Assembly: GCA_030426145.1 (NCBI GenBank)
Contig: JAUHZF010000022.1
Coordinates: forward strand, 1 to 49,019
Source: Polyangia bacterium
GTDB lineage: Bacteria; Myxococcota_A; Polyangia; Polyangiales; Polyangiaceae
DNA length: 49,019 bases
Direction: 5' to 3'
Shown: piece by piece, positions 26,449 to 35,222 of the stretch
Position numbering within the stretch: position 1 is the stretch's first letter
Layout of the letters: every line of letters starts with the position of its first letter
Notes under the pieces: generated by a model
What the model saw: only the letters and a program-made list of their open reading frames with translations
Told to the model about the DNA's origin: nothing
The model's database searches: none
Translations under genes and position numbers: made by a program

Positions 26449-27228
26449 ATGTCAGTTCTCCAGCGCACGACGCTGTTCGCTCTGACCCTCGGGGTCACCG
26501 CCGCCTGCGGCGACCAGGTGACGCTGCAGACGGGTGCGGGAGGCTCGGGGGGCGTGCAGGGCGTGGGCGGCGTCGGGGGCGAGGCCTCCAACGCTCAAGG
26601 CGGCCAAGGCGGGGCCCAGTGCAGCCAGACGCCCGACGACTTGGTACTCGACCTCGTCAAAGACGGAACCCCGATGCTCGAGTGCATGCCCCCGGCCATC
26701 GTCGAGGCGTCCTTCTCGGGAACGGTCGTCGAGAGCACGGCGTCGCGCATCGCGGTCGACGAGTGCCTCGACCCATCTTGCACCAGCACCGCCACGTGGG
26801 AGGTGCTCGTATCGAAGGGTGGGGTGGCCATCCCCGTCGGCACCTTCGTCGAGGTGGCCTATCGACACAGCGACACCCCCGACCCCAACACCTATGGGTG
26901 CGTGGCCACGGTCTCCATCCGCAATCTCTCCACCCTGGGGGGAATGGCCAACCCCAACCTCTCCGAGGACGAAGCGCTGTGGTTGTTCGCTTCTACGGGC
27001 GGCGGCGCCGCCCCGGTCGAACTCGACTTCCCTCCCTCGTGCGAGACGACGGCGGGCATCCTCCACGACATCGAATTGCCGGATCAAACCCGGGTGCCCC
27101 CAGGCCAGACGATGTCGACCACCTTGGCGCTCCCCACGGCAGCCGCCTTCGACGTGACCAACGTATTGCTCTACGGCTCAGGGCACTGGCTTGCGCAGAG
27201 CTTCACCATCGCGCGCAGCCAGCCCTGA
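26449..27228 (+). CDS. Lipoprotein with Gly-rich linker
   Basis: A 259-residue secreted protein. The lipobox is TAAC (C20), followed by a Gly/Gln/Val-rich linker to about residue 60 (repeats of GGVGG type). The C-terminal 195 residues form a beta-rich domain with four or more cysteines (LECMP, DECLDPSC, YGCV, SCET). It is of the same design as the lipoproteins at 858 and 8261 but not clearly homologous in the folded part. TACGTT (26437-26442) lies six bases before the ATG, with no ribosome binding site: a likely leaderless gene. Function unknown. Confidence 0.78.
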   Translation: MSVLQRTTLFALTLGVTAACGDQVTLQTGAGGSGGVQGVGGVGGEASNAQGGQGGAQCSQTPDDLVLDLVKDGTPMLECMPPAIVEASFSGTVVESTASRIAVDECLDPSCTSTATWEVLVSKGGVAIPVGTFVEVAYRHSDTPDPNTYGCVATVSIRNLSTLGGMANPNLSEDEALWLFASTGGGAAPVELDFPPSCETTAGILHDIELPDQTRVPPGQTMSTTLALPTAAAFDVTNVLLYGSGHWLAQSFTIARSQP

Positions 27229-27333
27229 AGCACAGCTGCCATCCACCCCAAACCCTCACCCCGGTCTTCTGCTGCACGTCGATGGTGCCGATGGCGAGGC
27301 GATGCCCGTCGGCGCCGACCAAGCTGATGCGCT
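27229..27333. other. Short convergent gap with an open minus-strand frame
   Basis: These 105 bases separate two convergent lipoprotein genes. On the minus strand a frame reads KRISLVGADGHRLAIGTIDV and on, without a start codon. It has protein-like character and may be the relic of a gene, but I cannot name it and it could be chance in GC-rich DNA. No hairpin with a T-run is present. Confidence 0.25.
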
Positions 27334-28365
27334 TTAGTTGCACGGGCTCGCGCCGGGGCAGTCGCACGCGTTGCCGCACTCCACCTTGGGACCATTGCCC
27401 GCAGAGAGGTTGCAGGCGACATCACAAGCGTTGACGCCACAGAGCACATCGGCGTTTTTGCAAGGTTCGTTGCCGGAGCAGCTCATCGAGCAGGGTCCGT
27501 TGCTGCAAGTGAACGTCACCTCTTCGCAGGCGTGATTGTCGGCCGCATTCGTGCACACGAGGGAGCAGTCGTGGTCGGCGGGACAGTCGATGGCCGTGCC
27601 CTGGCAGGCGTGGTGACCATCGCATTGGATCAAACAGTCGAAACCCACCGGGCAGGTAATGTTCGTGCTCTTGCACTCGTCCGCGCCGCACGCGATGACA
27701 CACGTGCTGCCGTTGCAACCGCCCGTGCAGACAGCTGTGGGGCAGTTGTTGGCGTTGCCCGTTGGCGGCACCTCGTCGCCGCAACAACGGCCCTTGCCGA
27801 CGCAGCCCGCACCACCGCACAAGCCGTCATCGGTTGGCGCGTAGGCGCAGATCCCGTCCGGGATGGTGGCCTGATCACCGGTGTGGTCGGCACAGCTCTC
27901 GCAGGGGCCGTCGCACGCTTCGTTGCAGCAGACGCTATCGGCACAGAAGTTGGAGTTGCACCCGCCGGGGTCCGTGCACATCCCCCCTTCGAGGGGAACG
28001 CACTCCGCGTCGGCGTTGCAAACGCCGCCGTTGCACGTGTTTCCGACGAGCGCTTGGCAAACGCCGTTCTGGTTGAACACGTCGCAAGCAACGCACTCGC
28101 CATCGCACTTCTGGTCACAGCAGACCCCATCGACGCAGAAACCACTCGCGCACTCGTCGGGGTTGGATTCGTCACAGCCGGTGCCCACCGGCTTGAGGTC
28201 GGGACGTGCAATGGCGCCCTCCCCACCGTTCGGATTGCCAGCGCCACGACCGCCGCTTCCCTCGGACGGCAGGCCGTCGAGACGTCCGTTCGCCACCGCG
28301 GTGCAAGCCGATGCGGCGAAGACGCCGACTAGGGCCCAGACCCGCGGTCCGCCACGTGGTGCCAT
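27334..28365 (-). CDS. Cysteine-rich lipoprotein
   Basis: A 343-residue secreted protein with lipobox ASAC (C21), a short Gly/Asn linker (36-60) and then about 40 cysteines. The first part holds repeats of the type CASGFCVDGVCCDQKCDGECVAC and CNSNFCADSVCCNEACDGPC, the Cys-rich repeat common in myxobacterial surface proteins. The second part (about 205-343) has another Cys pattern (CxVxCxxxECK, CDGHHAC, CSGNEPC) with regular spacing of about 20-23 residues. It is therefore a disulphide-rich surface module of unknown function. It is divergent from the Ser/Thr kinase gene with only 37 bases between the starts, so the two may be co-regulated. Confidence 0.85.
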   Translation of the reverse strand: MAPRGGPRVWALVGVFAASACTAVANGRLDGLPSEGSGGRGAGNPNGGEGAIARPDLKPVGTGCDESNPDECASGFCVDGVCCDQKCDGECVACDVFNQNGVCQALVGNTCNGGVCNADAECVPLEGGMCTDPGGCNSNFCADSVCCNEACDGPCESCADHTGDQATIPDGICAYAPTDDGLCGGAGCVGKGRCCGDEVPPTGNANNCPTAVCTGGCNGSTCVIACGADECKSTNITCPVGFDCLIQCDGHHACQGTAIDCPADHDCSLVCTNAADNHACEEVTFTCSNGPCSMSCSGNEPCKNADVLCGVNACDVACNLSAGNGPKVECGNACDCPGASPCN

Positions 28366-28402
28366 CCTCGCCTACGCTACACAAAGGCGATATGTATGAG
28401 AA

Positions 28403-29857
28403 GTGGTGGTGAGCACCTGGCCCCGGCGACAAGCCGACGCCACTCTGGTCCAACTCTATCGGCCGGGTGACGTCATCGCGGGCAAGTACGCGTTGCAGCA
28501 CGTGCTCGGCGAAGGAGGCATGGGCACGGTGTGGCTCGCGCGCAACGAGATCTTGGAGGTCGACGTGGCCATCAAGCTCTTGCGGAGTGAGTTCGCGTCT
28601 CACGCGGAAGCGGGCCAGCGCTTCCTGCACGAGGCTCGCGCCACCGCCAAGCTCAAGCATCCCAACATCGTCCAGCTCCACGACTTCGGTACCACCCACC
28701 ACGGTCACGCCTTCATGGTCATGGAGTTCTTGAGCGGCTCGTCGCTCGCCGACGTGCTCGAGACGCGCCCCGTCATCGACCCGATCGAGACCGTGCAGCT
28801 CATGCTCCAGGTGCTCGATGCCCTCGCGCTCGCCCACGAGCACGGCATCGTTCACCGCGACCTCAAACCCGAAAACGTCCAGGTCCTGTTCGGTGCCGAC
28901 ACCCGCACCTGCAAGGTCATGGACTTCGGGATCGCCAAGGTGAGCTCGGCGCCGGACATCGAAGATACGTGGACCGAGCTGTCCGTCGACTCCGCGGTTC
29001 AGCGGTCGGTGTCCCGGCTCACGCAGATGGGGGAGATCGTCGGTAGCCCCCAATACATGGCCCCCGAACAGGCGAGAGGAGCCGGGGATGTCGACCATCG
29101 CGCCGACATATGGGGCGTCGCCGTCTGCATCTACGAATGCATCGCGGGCGAACGCCCCTTCGACCACGAGCAGCTACAACAGCTACTCCTTCAAGTGCTG
29201 ATGCACTCGCCACCGTGCCCACCTGGCCTCGACCCAGCCCTTTGGAACGTCATCTCCAAAGGGCTGGCCAAGAACCGCGACGAACGCTGGCAGTCGGCCG
29301 AGGACTTCGGCGAGGCCCTCGCCGGCTGGCTCGTCGACCAGGGGGTGGACGTCGACGCCTCGGGGCGATCGGTGCGAAACCGGTGGCTGGGAGCATCGCT
29401 TCTCGAGAGCACGACGCGCCTCGCCATGCCGTCCCTATCCGGTGCCGAAGCCTTCCACCCAGCTCCGCCCGCGCCCGACGCCGGGCGAAGCAAGCTCGCC
29501 TTCATCGGCGCAGCGACGGTGCTGCTGCTGGGCGTCGGGGGCGCACTCGCTCTGATGCGAGCTCCCGGAGACGACACCCCCGCAGCCGATGCCACGCCCG
29601 CGCGGGCCGAGACGCGGTCGCAGGCCCCGCGAAGGCAACCCAAAGAAGATGTCGCAGAAGCCGTCGCCGAGGAGCCCAGTGTGCCGAAGCCGGCCGCGTC
29701 GACCGAGCCCACCGCGGAACCCAAGCCTCCCGCGCCCGCGGCCGCAGCTCCGAAACCCAGCCACCCGCCGAAACCCGCCGCTCCGCCCCCCGTCGCGCCT
29801 CCGCGCGCACCCAAACCCTCGGGTGGCCTCGCCCTTCCCTCCGACGCCGACTATTGA
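28403..29857 (+). CDS. Transmembrane Ser/Thr protein kinase (PknB-like)
   Basis: A 484-residue Hanks-type kinase with an intact catalytic domain at about 28-310: Gly loop GEGGMGTV (36-43), K58, E77, HRDLKPEN (151-158), DFG (174-176) and APE (220-222). A single membrane helix follows at about 365-385. The outer tail (390-480) is Pro/Ala/Lys-rich low complexity, with no PASTA or other sensor domain, so it may span the periplasm or contact the cell wall. Start codons are GTG at 28403 or 28406; TATGTA (28391-28396) lies six to nine bases upstream. Kinases of this form are abundant in Myxococcota. Confidence 0.92.
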   Translation: MVVSTWPRRQADATLVQLYRPGDVIAGKYALQHVLGEGGMGTVWLARNEILEVDVAIKLLRSEFASHAEAGQRFLHEARATAKLKHPNIVQLHDFGTTHHGHAFMVMEFLSGSSLADVLETRPVIDPIETVQLMLQVLDALALAHEHGIVHRDLKPENVQVLFGADTRTCKVMDFGIAKVSSAPDIEDTWTELSVDSAVQRSVSRLTQMGEIVGSPQYMAPEQARGAGDVDHRADIWGVAVCIYECIAGERPFDHEQLQQLLLQVLMHSPPCPPGLDPALWNVISKGLAKNRDERWQSAEDFGEALAGWLVDQGVDVDASGRSVRNRWLGASLLESTTRLAMPSLSGAEAFHPAPPAPDAGRSKLAFIGAATVLLLGVGGALALMRAPGDDTPAADATPARAETRSQAPRRQPKEDVAEAVAEEPSVPKPAASTEPTAEPKPPAPAAAAPKPSHPPKPAAPPPVAPPRAPKPSGGLALPSDADY

Positions 29858-29872
29858 GCCAGCGCGTCGGTC

Positions 29873-30805
29873 TCAGAACCGGAGCTGCAAGCCGAACTGC
29901 TCACCGGCAAACCACGGTCGCAACCCGCCGGCCGATGGGTCGTCGTCCGTGGAGGTCACGTCCAGCAAGACGAGGACCAGTCCCGCGATGGCCGCCGCGC
30001 CACCGACCCCCATGAGAATGTCCCCCGCGAGCGCCTTCTCCAGGGCTGCGTCGGCCTCGGGGCCATCGCTCGTGGGCGCGTCCGACGCTTCCTCGGCACC
30101 GATGATCCCGACCACGAGGCCCGTGAGTCCGATCGCGCCGCCGCCCGCAAGCAGACCGACGCCAGCGTAGAACGAGGTGGGATCGTCCTCATCTACGCTC
30201 GGGTCTGGCTCGTCCCCCGAAGGCGTCAAGGTCAGCGATACGGACGCCCCTCGTTGCGCCTCCACCGAAAACGAATCTCGCGCGGAAAGGTAGCCGGGGG
30301 CACGAGCCTCGACCTCGTGACGCCCCGGATCGACGAGGCGCGGTCGACCGAACGCCACCTCGGGCACCGGCTGCCCGTCGACCGTCACCTCGAGCTCTGG
30401 GATGTTCGCGGGCGCCACGGTGATCGTGACCCGGGCCACCATGCGTTCGAGCTCAGCGACGGCCTGCTCGGCCCCCGGCACGAAGCCCTCGGTCTTCTCG
30501 TTCTGAGGCTGGGCGAGGAAGACCTTGAAGTGCTCGAGCGCGGCCACCGGGTGGCCAGACTTCTTCTCCGCCACCGCCAGCGTGTAGTAGGTGAGCGGCG
30601 TCTGCTTGAGGCTCAAGGACTGCTCGAGCTTGACCCGGGCCTCCTCCCACTTCTCCTGACGACTCAGGGCCAATCCCTCGCGAAAGAGCTCGCGCGCGGT
30701 GGCGATGTCGGCCGGCCTCTCCTGGGCCAGGGCCGGGCGGCTCAGGCCGAGACAAAGTCCGGCGCACAACGCCATGGCTCCGAGGAGGGCAGTCGGTGCG
30801 CGCAT
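29873..30805 (-). CDS. Exported TPR/PEGA-type protein with C-terminal membrane helices
   Basis: A 310-residue protein. It has a Sec signal (1-27, cleavage near ALAQ), a TPR-like helical region at about 33-115 (ARELFREGLALSRQEKWEEAR) and a PEGA-like beta domain at about 125-195 (VTVDGQPVPEV, DPGRHEVEARAPGY). Two hydrophobic segments lie near 215-235 and 262-285. Proteins of this layout are frequent in Myxococcota and are often encoded near Ser/Thr kinases, as here (convergent, 15 bases apart). The cellular role is unknown. ATG 30805 is chosen because it begins the signal peptide; the longer upstream frame is a shadow. Confidence 0.8.
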   Translation of the reverse strand: MRAPTALLGAMALCAGLCLGLSRPALAQERPADIATARELFREGLALSRQEKWEEARVKLEQSLSLKQTPLTYYTLAVAEKKSGHPVAALEHFKVFLAQPQNEKTEGFVPGAEQAVAELERMVARVTITVAPANIPELEVTVDGQPVPEVAFGRPRLVDPGRHEVEARAPGYLSARDSFSVEAQRGASVSLTLTPSGDEPDPSVDEDDPTSFYAGVGLLAGGGAIGLTGLVVGIIGAEEASDAPTSDGPEADAALEKALAGDILMGVGGAAAIAGLVLVLLDVTSTDDDPSAGGLRPWFAGEQFGLQLRF

Positions 30806-30882
30806 CTCAGTACGAGCATGCCATGACGGTCGCCCACGCCCAAAGCTGCGACGCCCAAGCGCCCTTCGCCTTCGCGCTGATC

Positions 30883-31422
30883 TCAGCGCGTGGGTTTGGT
30901 TCGAGCCCAGTAGAGGAAGTGACGCGCCATCTCCTTGAGCACGGCCCTCGGGCGAGCATCCACGATGACCGGCTCGGGCAGTCCCGCGGCCGCGGCCACG
31001 GTGGCGAGCTCCGGTGGTCCGTGCAGACCCATGACGACCTCGGGTCGACTCTGGTCGAGGTGGCGGCTCAACGTCTCGAAGACCTCGACCCAACTCCGAT
31101 CGTGCTCGGGCCCCACCGAGCTGAGCACCAGCCACTGCGTGTGGGCGAGGTGGTGCCAGAAGTCACCACGAAATGCGTCGTCGTGCTCGGTCTTGAAACC
31201 GTAGAGGTGGATGGTCATCTCGAAGCCGCGCAGGGGCGGCATCTCGACCGAAGAGTAGCGGCCACGCGTCTTGGCTCCGACGTCGTCTTCGCCACCGAGG
31301 GCCAGGTGCACCGCGCGCACGAAGTCGCTCGCTCCTCGGCCGCCGATGACCACCGGCGCCGCCAGCGTCTTGTTCTCGTGGTCGAGCCAGCGGAGCTTGC
31401 GGATGTCGGGCGCCCGGCTCAC
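30883..31422 (-). CDS. MglA-like pseudo-GTPase (putative)
   Basis: A 179-residue soluble protein and the last gene of a three-gene unit. Its layout recalls MglA-type Ras-like GTPases: a first strand entering VVIGGRGASDF (23-33), a switch-like LRGFEMTIHLYGF (near 64-76, compare RGFKTRFHLYTVPG in MglA) and a later HLDQSRPEVVMGLHG strand, ending in a helix. However the P-loop lacks the GKS/T Lys and Ser/Thr, and NKxD is not visible, so nucleotide binding is unlikely. I infer a degenerate GTPase or partner protein; a new family is equally possible. The GTG start at 31422 overlaps the previous stop. Confidence 0.5.
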   Translation of the reverse strand: MSRAPDIRKLRWLDHENKTLAAPVVIGGRGASDFVRAVHLALGGEDDVGAKTRGRYSSVEMPPLRGFEMTIHLYGFKTEHDDAFRGDFWHHLAHTQWLVLSSVGPEHDRSWVEVFETLSRHLDQSRPEVVMGLHGPPELATVAAAAGLPEPVIVDARPRAVLKEMARHFLYWARTKPTR

Positions 31423-31610
31423 GAGACCAGGACCGCCATCCAGTAGTCGAAGTAGTCGGCGATGAAGTGCAGCAGCTGGTAGCTGGCCGCCCCCATCACA
31501 CCGCCGATCACCAAGGCCCCGGCCCATGTACCGAGCCTCGACGTCCCCCCCGCTCCACCGCGCTTCTTGCCGCGGGTGGGCGCACGCGGCGGTGGTGCCG
31601 GGATGCTCAC
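31419..31610 (-). CDS. Small single-pass membrane protein
   Basis: A 63-residue protein. The N-terminal 28 residues are basic and Pro-rich (APPPRAPTRGKKRGG), followed by one membrane helix (WAGALVIGGVMGAASYQLLHFIADY, broken by short polar parts) and a C-terminal FDYWMAVLVS. The GTG start at 31610 overlaps the upstream stop and its own stop overlaps the next GTG, both by four bases, so the three genes are translated together. Such a peptide could anchor or modulate its two neighbours. No family is recognised. Confidence 0.6.
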   Translation of the reverse strand: MSIPAPPPRAPTRGKKRGGAGGTSRLGTWAGALVIGGVMGAASYQLLHFIADYFDYWMAVLVS

Positions 31611-33328
31611 TTGGCCTCCTTGGCCGCAGGGACCTGCCACGTTCCGCGCGTGGACAAAGGAGCCCCCGTCACCACGATGTTGCCGCTGCCGGTTCGGGTC
31701 GCGAGATCGAGGGTGCCGTTGATCTCCATGGGGTAGTTGTACGGTTCGCGCTTGCCGCCGGGGCAGTTGGCCGCTGCCCCGCCGCTGGTGCGGCAGCCGC
31801 TGAAGCTGAAGCTCCCCGTCCCGGCCATGTTGCCCTTGAGGCGCAAGGGGATGCTGCCGCCCGCCTGGAGCTGTGTAGGGGAGATGCTCTGGGTCGCGGT
31901 GGCGCTGTAGGTCTGCTCCCAACGCATGTTGGCCGTGCCGAGGCTGCACCGAAGACCGGGACGGGTACCGCTCTGCTTCACGCTGTAGGTCGCCGTCATG
32001 ATCCCCTTCTTCTCGTCGAAGCTCAGGTTGAGGGTCCCGCTGGTGCGCGGCGAGGGGCTGAACTTGCAGTCGGCGCCGTCGGCCTGCGTCATCACGAAGC
32101 TGCCCACGAGGGTGCCTCCGAGGCCACGTCGCATGTCGAGGGTGCGCGTCTCGGCCGACATGCCTTCGTCGCCGAGCGGTCGGCCTTTCACCTCGGTGCA
32201 AGCGCGACTGTAGCCGGGGCGGATGGCGCAGAGCTCGATGGTGACCTCCTGATCGAGACGTCGTCGCGCGGCATCCTGATCTCGCAGCGCCGCTGCCCGC
32301 AACTCGAGGCCACGTGAGGTGTCGACCTCGTGGCCTCGAATGGCTTCGACCGCTGCTCCGGCGCGGGACAGGTAGTTGCCTCGTCGACCCAGCTTGCTGA
32401 CGCAGAAGGAGGCCTCGACGCCGGCCTCTTGGCAGGCCATCGCAACCACCCCGACCCCGGCCACCGCCGTCGCGACATCGCCCAGCTGCTTCTGGGCTGT
32501 CTTGCGCTCTTCTTTGGCTTCGGAGGTGAACGCCTCCAGGTCACCACCCGAGCCGAGCTCGCTCTTCTTCACGCTACCGGCGACGGCGATCTGCACGGTG
32601 GCGGTGGTGGGCATGGTCGCGGTCGGGTTGCGCACCACGCACGTGAGGGGGGGCGCGCAGCGTGCCTCGAGTTGGACCTCGCCGTTCGGCTCCTTGTCGT
32701 TGGCTGCGGCTCGAAGGCCGAGCTCGACCGTGACCTCGCGCTCGACGGCGATGCTCGGGTCCTCTTCTTCTTTCGGGGCCGACGCCGACGGGATCGCCGT
32801 CTGCGCGTGGGCTTCGCCGACGAGCGAGAGGCCCGCCCACGCATCTTCGCGTGCGGGCAGCGGGGCCTGAGCGAGGGCGAGGCTGCTGCGAAGCTCGACC
32901 GGCACCAGGACCCCTTCTTCTCCCGCCGCCGAGCCGTCGGCCTTGGTGAATGCGACCGTCGCCTTGCGGCCCGACCAGCTGATCGTGGCCCGAGCGCCGT
33001 CGCCCCCCGTGAGCTCGACCGGCTTGCCGTCCTCGAAGCGCATCTCGAGCTGGGCGCCATCACCGAGCGCGAGGCGCGCCGAGAGGGGCTCTCCGTCGCC
33101 GCTACGACGCACCTCCACGTCCTGCAGTGGCAAGTCGCGGTCCTCGAAGATCACACGCGTGCGCGACGCAGCGCCTTCGACGCCCTCGTGCTCCACCCGC
33201 ATCTCGCGCCACGGCTCGGCGCGCTGCCCGCGCGACCACCAGGCACTCCCCATGGCGCCTCCGACGAATCCGACGAAGGAAAAGAGGAGCGCACCCACGA
33301 GGGTGCCACGCGGTGCGCCATCGGCCAC
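31607..33328 (-). CDS. Hypothetical membrane-anchored envelope protein
   Basis: A 573-residue protein with one N-terminal membrane helix (8-29, GTLVGALLFSFVGFVGGAMGS) and a large, beta-rich exported part. There is a low-complexity acidic/Pro patch near 180-190 (SAPKEEEDPS), a helical stretch with many Lys/Glu near 270-340, and a C-terminal domain from about 400 with paired cysteines (CKFSPS, LRCSLG, GCRTSG, NCPGG). GTG 33328 is the only reasonable start. It is the first gene of the operon with the small membrane protein and the putative pseudo-GTPase, so together they may form an inner-membrane complex. No family recognised. Confidence 0.7.
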   Translation of the reverse strand: MADGAPRGTLVGALLFSFVGFVGGAMGSAWWSRGQRAEPWREMRVEHEGVEGAASRTRVIFEDRDLPLQDVEVRRSGDGEPLSARLALGDGAQLEMRFEDGKPVELTGGDGARATISWSGRKATVAFTKADGSAAGEEGVLVPVELRSSLALAQAPLPAREDAWAGLSLVGEAHAQTAIPSASAPKEEEDPSIAVEREVTVELGLRAAANDKEPNGEVQLEARCAPPLTCVVRNPTATMPTTATVQIAVAGSVKKSELGSGGDLEAFTSEAKEERKTAQKQLGDVATAVAGVGVVAMACQEAGVEASFCVSKLGRRGNYLSRAGAAVEAIRGHEVDTSRGLELRAAALRDQDAARRRLDQEVTIELCAIRPGYSRACTEVKGRPLGDEGMSAETRTLDMRRGLGGTLVGSFVMTQADGADCKFSPSPRTSGTLNLSFDEKKGIMTATYSVKQSGTRPGLRCSLGTANMRWEQTYSATATQSISPTQLQAGGSIPLRLKGNMAGTGSFSFSGCRTSGGAAANCPGGKREPYNYPMEINGTLDLATRTGSGNIVVTGAPLSTRGTWQVPAAKEAK

Positions 33329-33433
33329 GCCCCGTCGTAACGCCCCCGGCCGGCGCCGGCAACGGGGAGCACACTCTGCTCACAACTGACTCGAGACTTA
33401 CGGGACGGACTCCCCCGCCACGCAAGCTTCGAG

Positions 33434-35104
33434 TCAGTAGGTGCCGTCCGCCGGGATCCCCTCGGTGTCGAAGGCGGCGTACCGGCCGTCGCGGGCGAGT
33501 GGCTTCACGATGCCCGCATCTTCACCGAACACCATCCGGGCCAGCTCTGCGTCGGATGCGTCGACCATGTCCTCCGGCGCACGCAAGATGACCACGTCGT
33601 AGTAGCGCGCGTAACCGCAGCGGGGATTGTAGTCCTCGGGGAAGAACTCCCAGCCCTTCTGTGGCCACGCCGGCTGCGTGCCCGACCGGAAGTTGAGCGG
33701 CACCGACGCGTACCGAGCGAAGTTGAAGGCGTACTCGCCCCCCGTGCGTGCGCCGTGGTAGGCGGCGGCATGAATGAGCACGCCCCCGCGGAAGGCGTAG
33801 GTCGACGGCTGGTGGATCACCGCCGTCACGCGCCGCCCTTGGGGCACCGCATCGATGACGCGCGATAGGCCATCGGTCTCGGCGGCGAAGCGCTGCATGT
33901 GGATGGCGAAGTTGAGCGAAGCCAGGGCCGCGAGACTCAAACCCACCTTGCGCAGCCGCGGGTGCCAAACCTCGCCCAGCTCAGTGGGCAGCCGGGGCAG
34001 CAAGAAGATGAGCCCGAAGACGGCCGTCTGACCGAAGCGCGGAAAGATGATGTGGGTTCCGATGAACACCATCGGGATGAAGAGGTAGATCCCGAGTCCA
34101 GCCACGAAGGGAAGCACCAGCGGCCGGTCCGCCGCGCCACGGCGCCGGGCGTAGAACCCGAGCCCCACCGCGAAGAAACCGGTGAGGATGGCCAAGCCGA
34201 GAAAGACCTGGTCGGTGGCGTCGTAGTGGAGCCCGGTCGCGTAGGCCGTGAACCACACCAGTCGGTGCAGCAGGCCCGGTCCCGTCCCCTCCATGGTGGG
34301 GTCGCTGTAGACGGCCGGGTTCCAGCTGTACTGCTCGAGGTAGACGGCGATGCAGTAGGCGCTCCCGAGCAGGAGGGGAGCGAGCGCAAGCACCATGCGC
34401 CCCAGCGCCGACAGCAAGCGGCGACGCGGGGGTCCCTCCGTGGCCCGCCAGACGACCTCGGGTGCAAAGGCCACGCCCAGCACACAGAGCAACAGCGTGC
34501 CGAGCACGTGGGTGAAGCCGGAGAGCATGCCGATGATGGCCACGACCACCGGCCCCTGCCACTGGGGACGCTTCAGGGTGCGGCAGATGAACACGAGCGC
34601 CATCACACCGAAAAAGATGCTCAACGCGTAGTTGGTGAAGCCCCACGCGAGCGGAGACGCAAACAAGGCCGGGACGAAGAAGGCAGCGTAGATGGGGGGC
34701 CGCTCGACCGTGCGCAGCAGCGCGACGGTGGCTCCACCGAGGCCCACGATGGAGAGGCCCACCACGATGCGCCCCGCGGTCTCCGCAGGCATCACGGCGG
34801 CCATTTGGGCCACGAGCCACTGAAACAGACCGTTGTAGGTGAAGTAGTTGAGGGAGAAGCTCTCGTTGAGCGGGTGCGCCGGGTCCGCCATCTGGTGGGC
34901 CATCTCGGCCATGGCCACGTGCTGCGGATAGTCGACCATGGGCAGCAGGTCGGGGATGAACAGCGCGAGCGCGTAGCCCACGAGCGCGAGCCAGTACACG
35001 GCGGTCGCGGTGGGCGTGTCGAGCGCGAGGTGTCGGGCGAGGGCACCCCGAGGGCGCCACGCCGCGGCGGGCTCGTTCGCCCCGGCTTTGGCTGCAGCCG
35101 TCAC
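33434..35104 (-). CDS. Polytopic GT-C-like membrane protein
   Basis: A 556-residue protein with about 10-12 hydrophobic helices from residue 35 to 400, and a soluble C-terminal domain of about 150 residues outside the membrane. An acidic loop after the first helix (LLPMVDYPQH, near 54-63) and long outer loops fit the GT-C glycosyltransferase fold, which uses polyprenyl-phosphate sugars as donors. No family-level motif is certain. The GTG start at 35104 has TAGAGC six bases upstream and no ribosome binding site. It diverges from another GT-C-like gene, 118 bases away. Confidence 0.7.
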   Translation of the reverse strand: MTAAAKAGANEPAAAWRPRGALARHLALDTPTATAVYWLALVGYALALFIPDLLPMVDYPQHVAMAEMAHQMADPAHPLNESFSLNYFTYNGLFQWLVAQMAAVMPAETAGRIVVGLSIVGLGGATVALLRTVERPPIYAAFFVPALFASPLAWGFTNYALSIFFGVMALVFICRTLKRPQWQGPVVVAIIGMLSGFTHVLGTLLLCVLGVAFAPEVVWRATEGPPRRRLLSALGRMVLALAPLLLGSAYCIAVYLEQYSWNPAVYSDPTMEGTGPGLLHRLVWFTAYATGLHYDATDQVFLGLAILTGFFAVGLGFYARRRGAADRPLVLPFVAGLGIYLFIPMVFIGTHIIFPRFGQTAVFGLIFLLPRLPTELGEVWHPRLRKVGLSLAALASLNFAIHMQRFAAETDGLSRVIDAVPQGRRVTAVIHQPSTYAFRGGVLIHAAAYHGARTGGEYAFNFARYASVPLNFRSGTQPAWPQKGWEFFPEDYNPRCGYARYYDVVILRAPEDMVDASDAELARMVFGEDAGIVKPLARDGRYAAFDTEGIPADGTY

Positions 35105-35222
35105 GGCCCGGCTCTAGCAAAGCGCTGCCCAGCCGGCCACCTTCCTCGAGCGCACGCCATGATGCTCGGACGCGAGTCACCTCGCTTGCCCGTTGGCCCG
35201 AGCGAAGATACAGCCCCAACCC

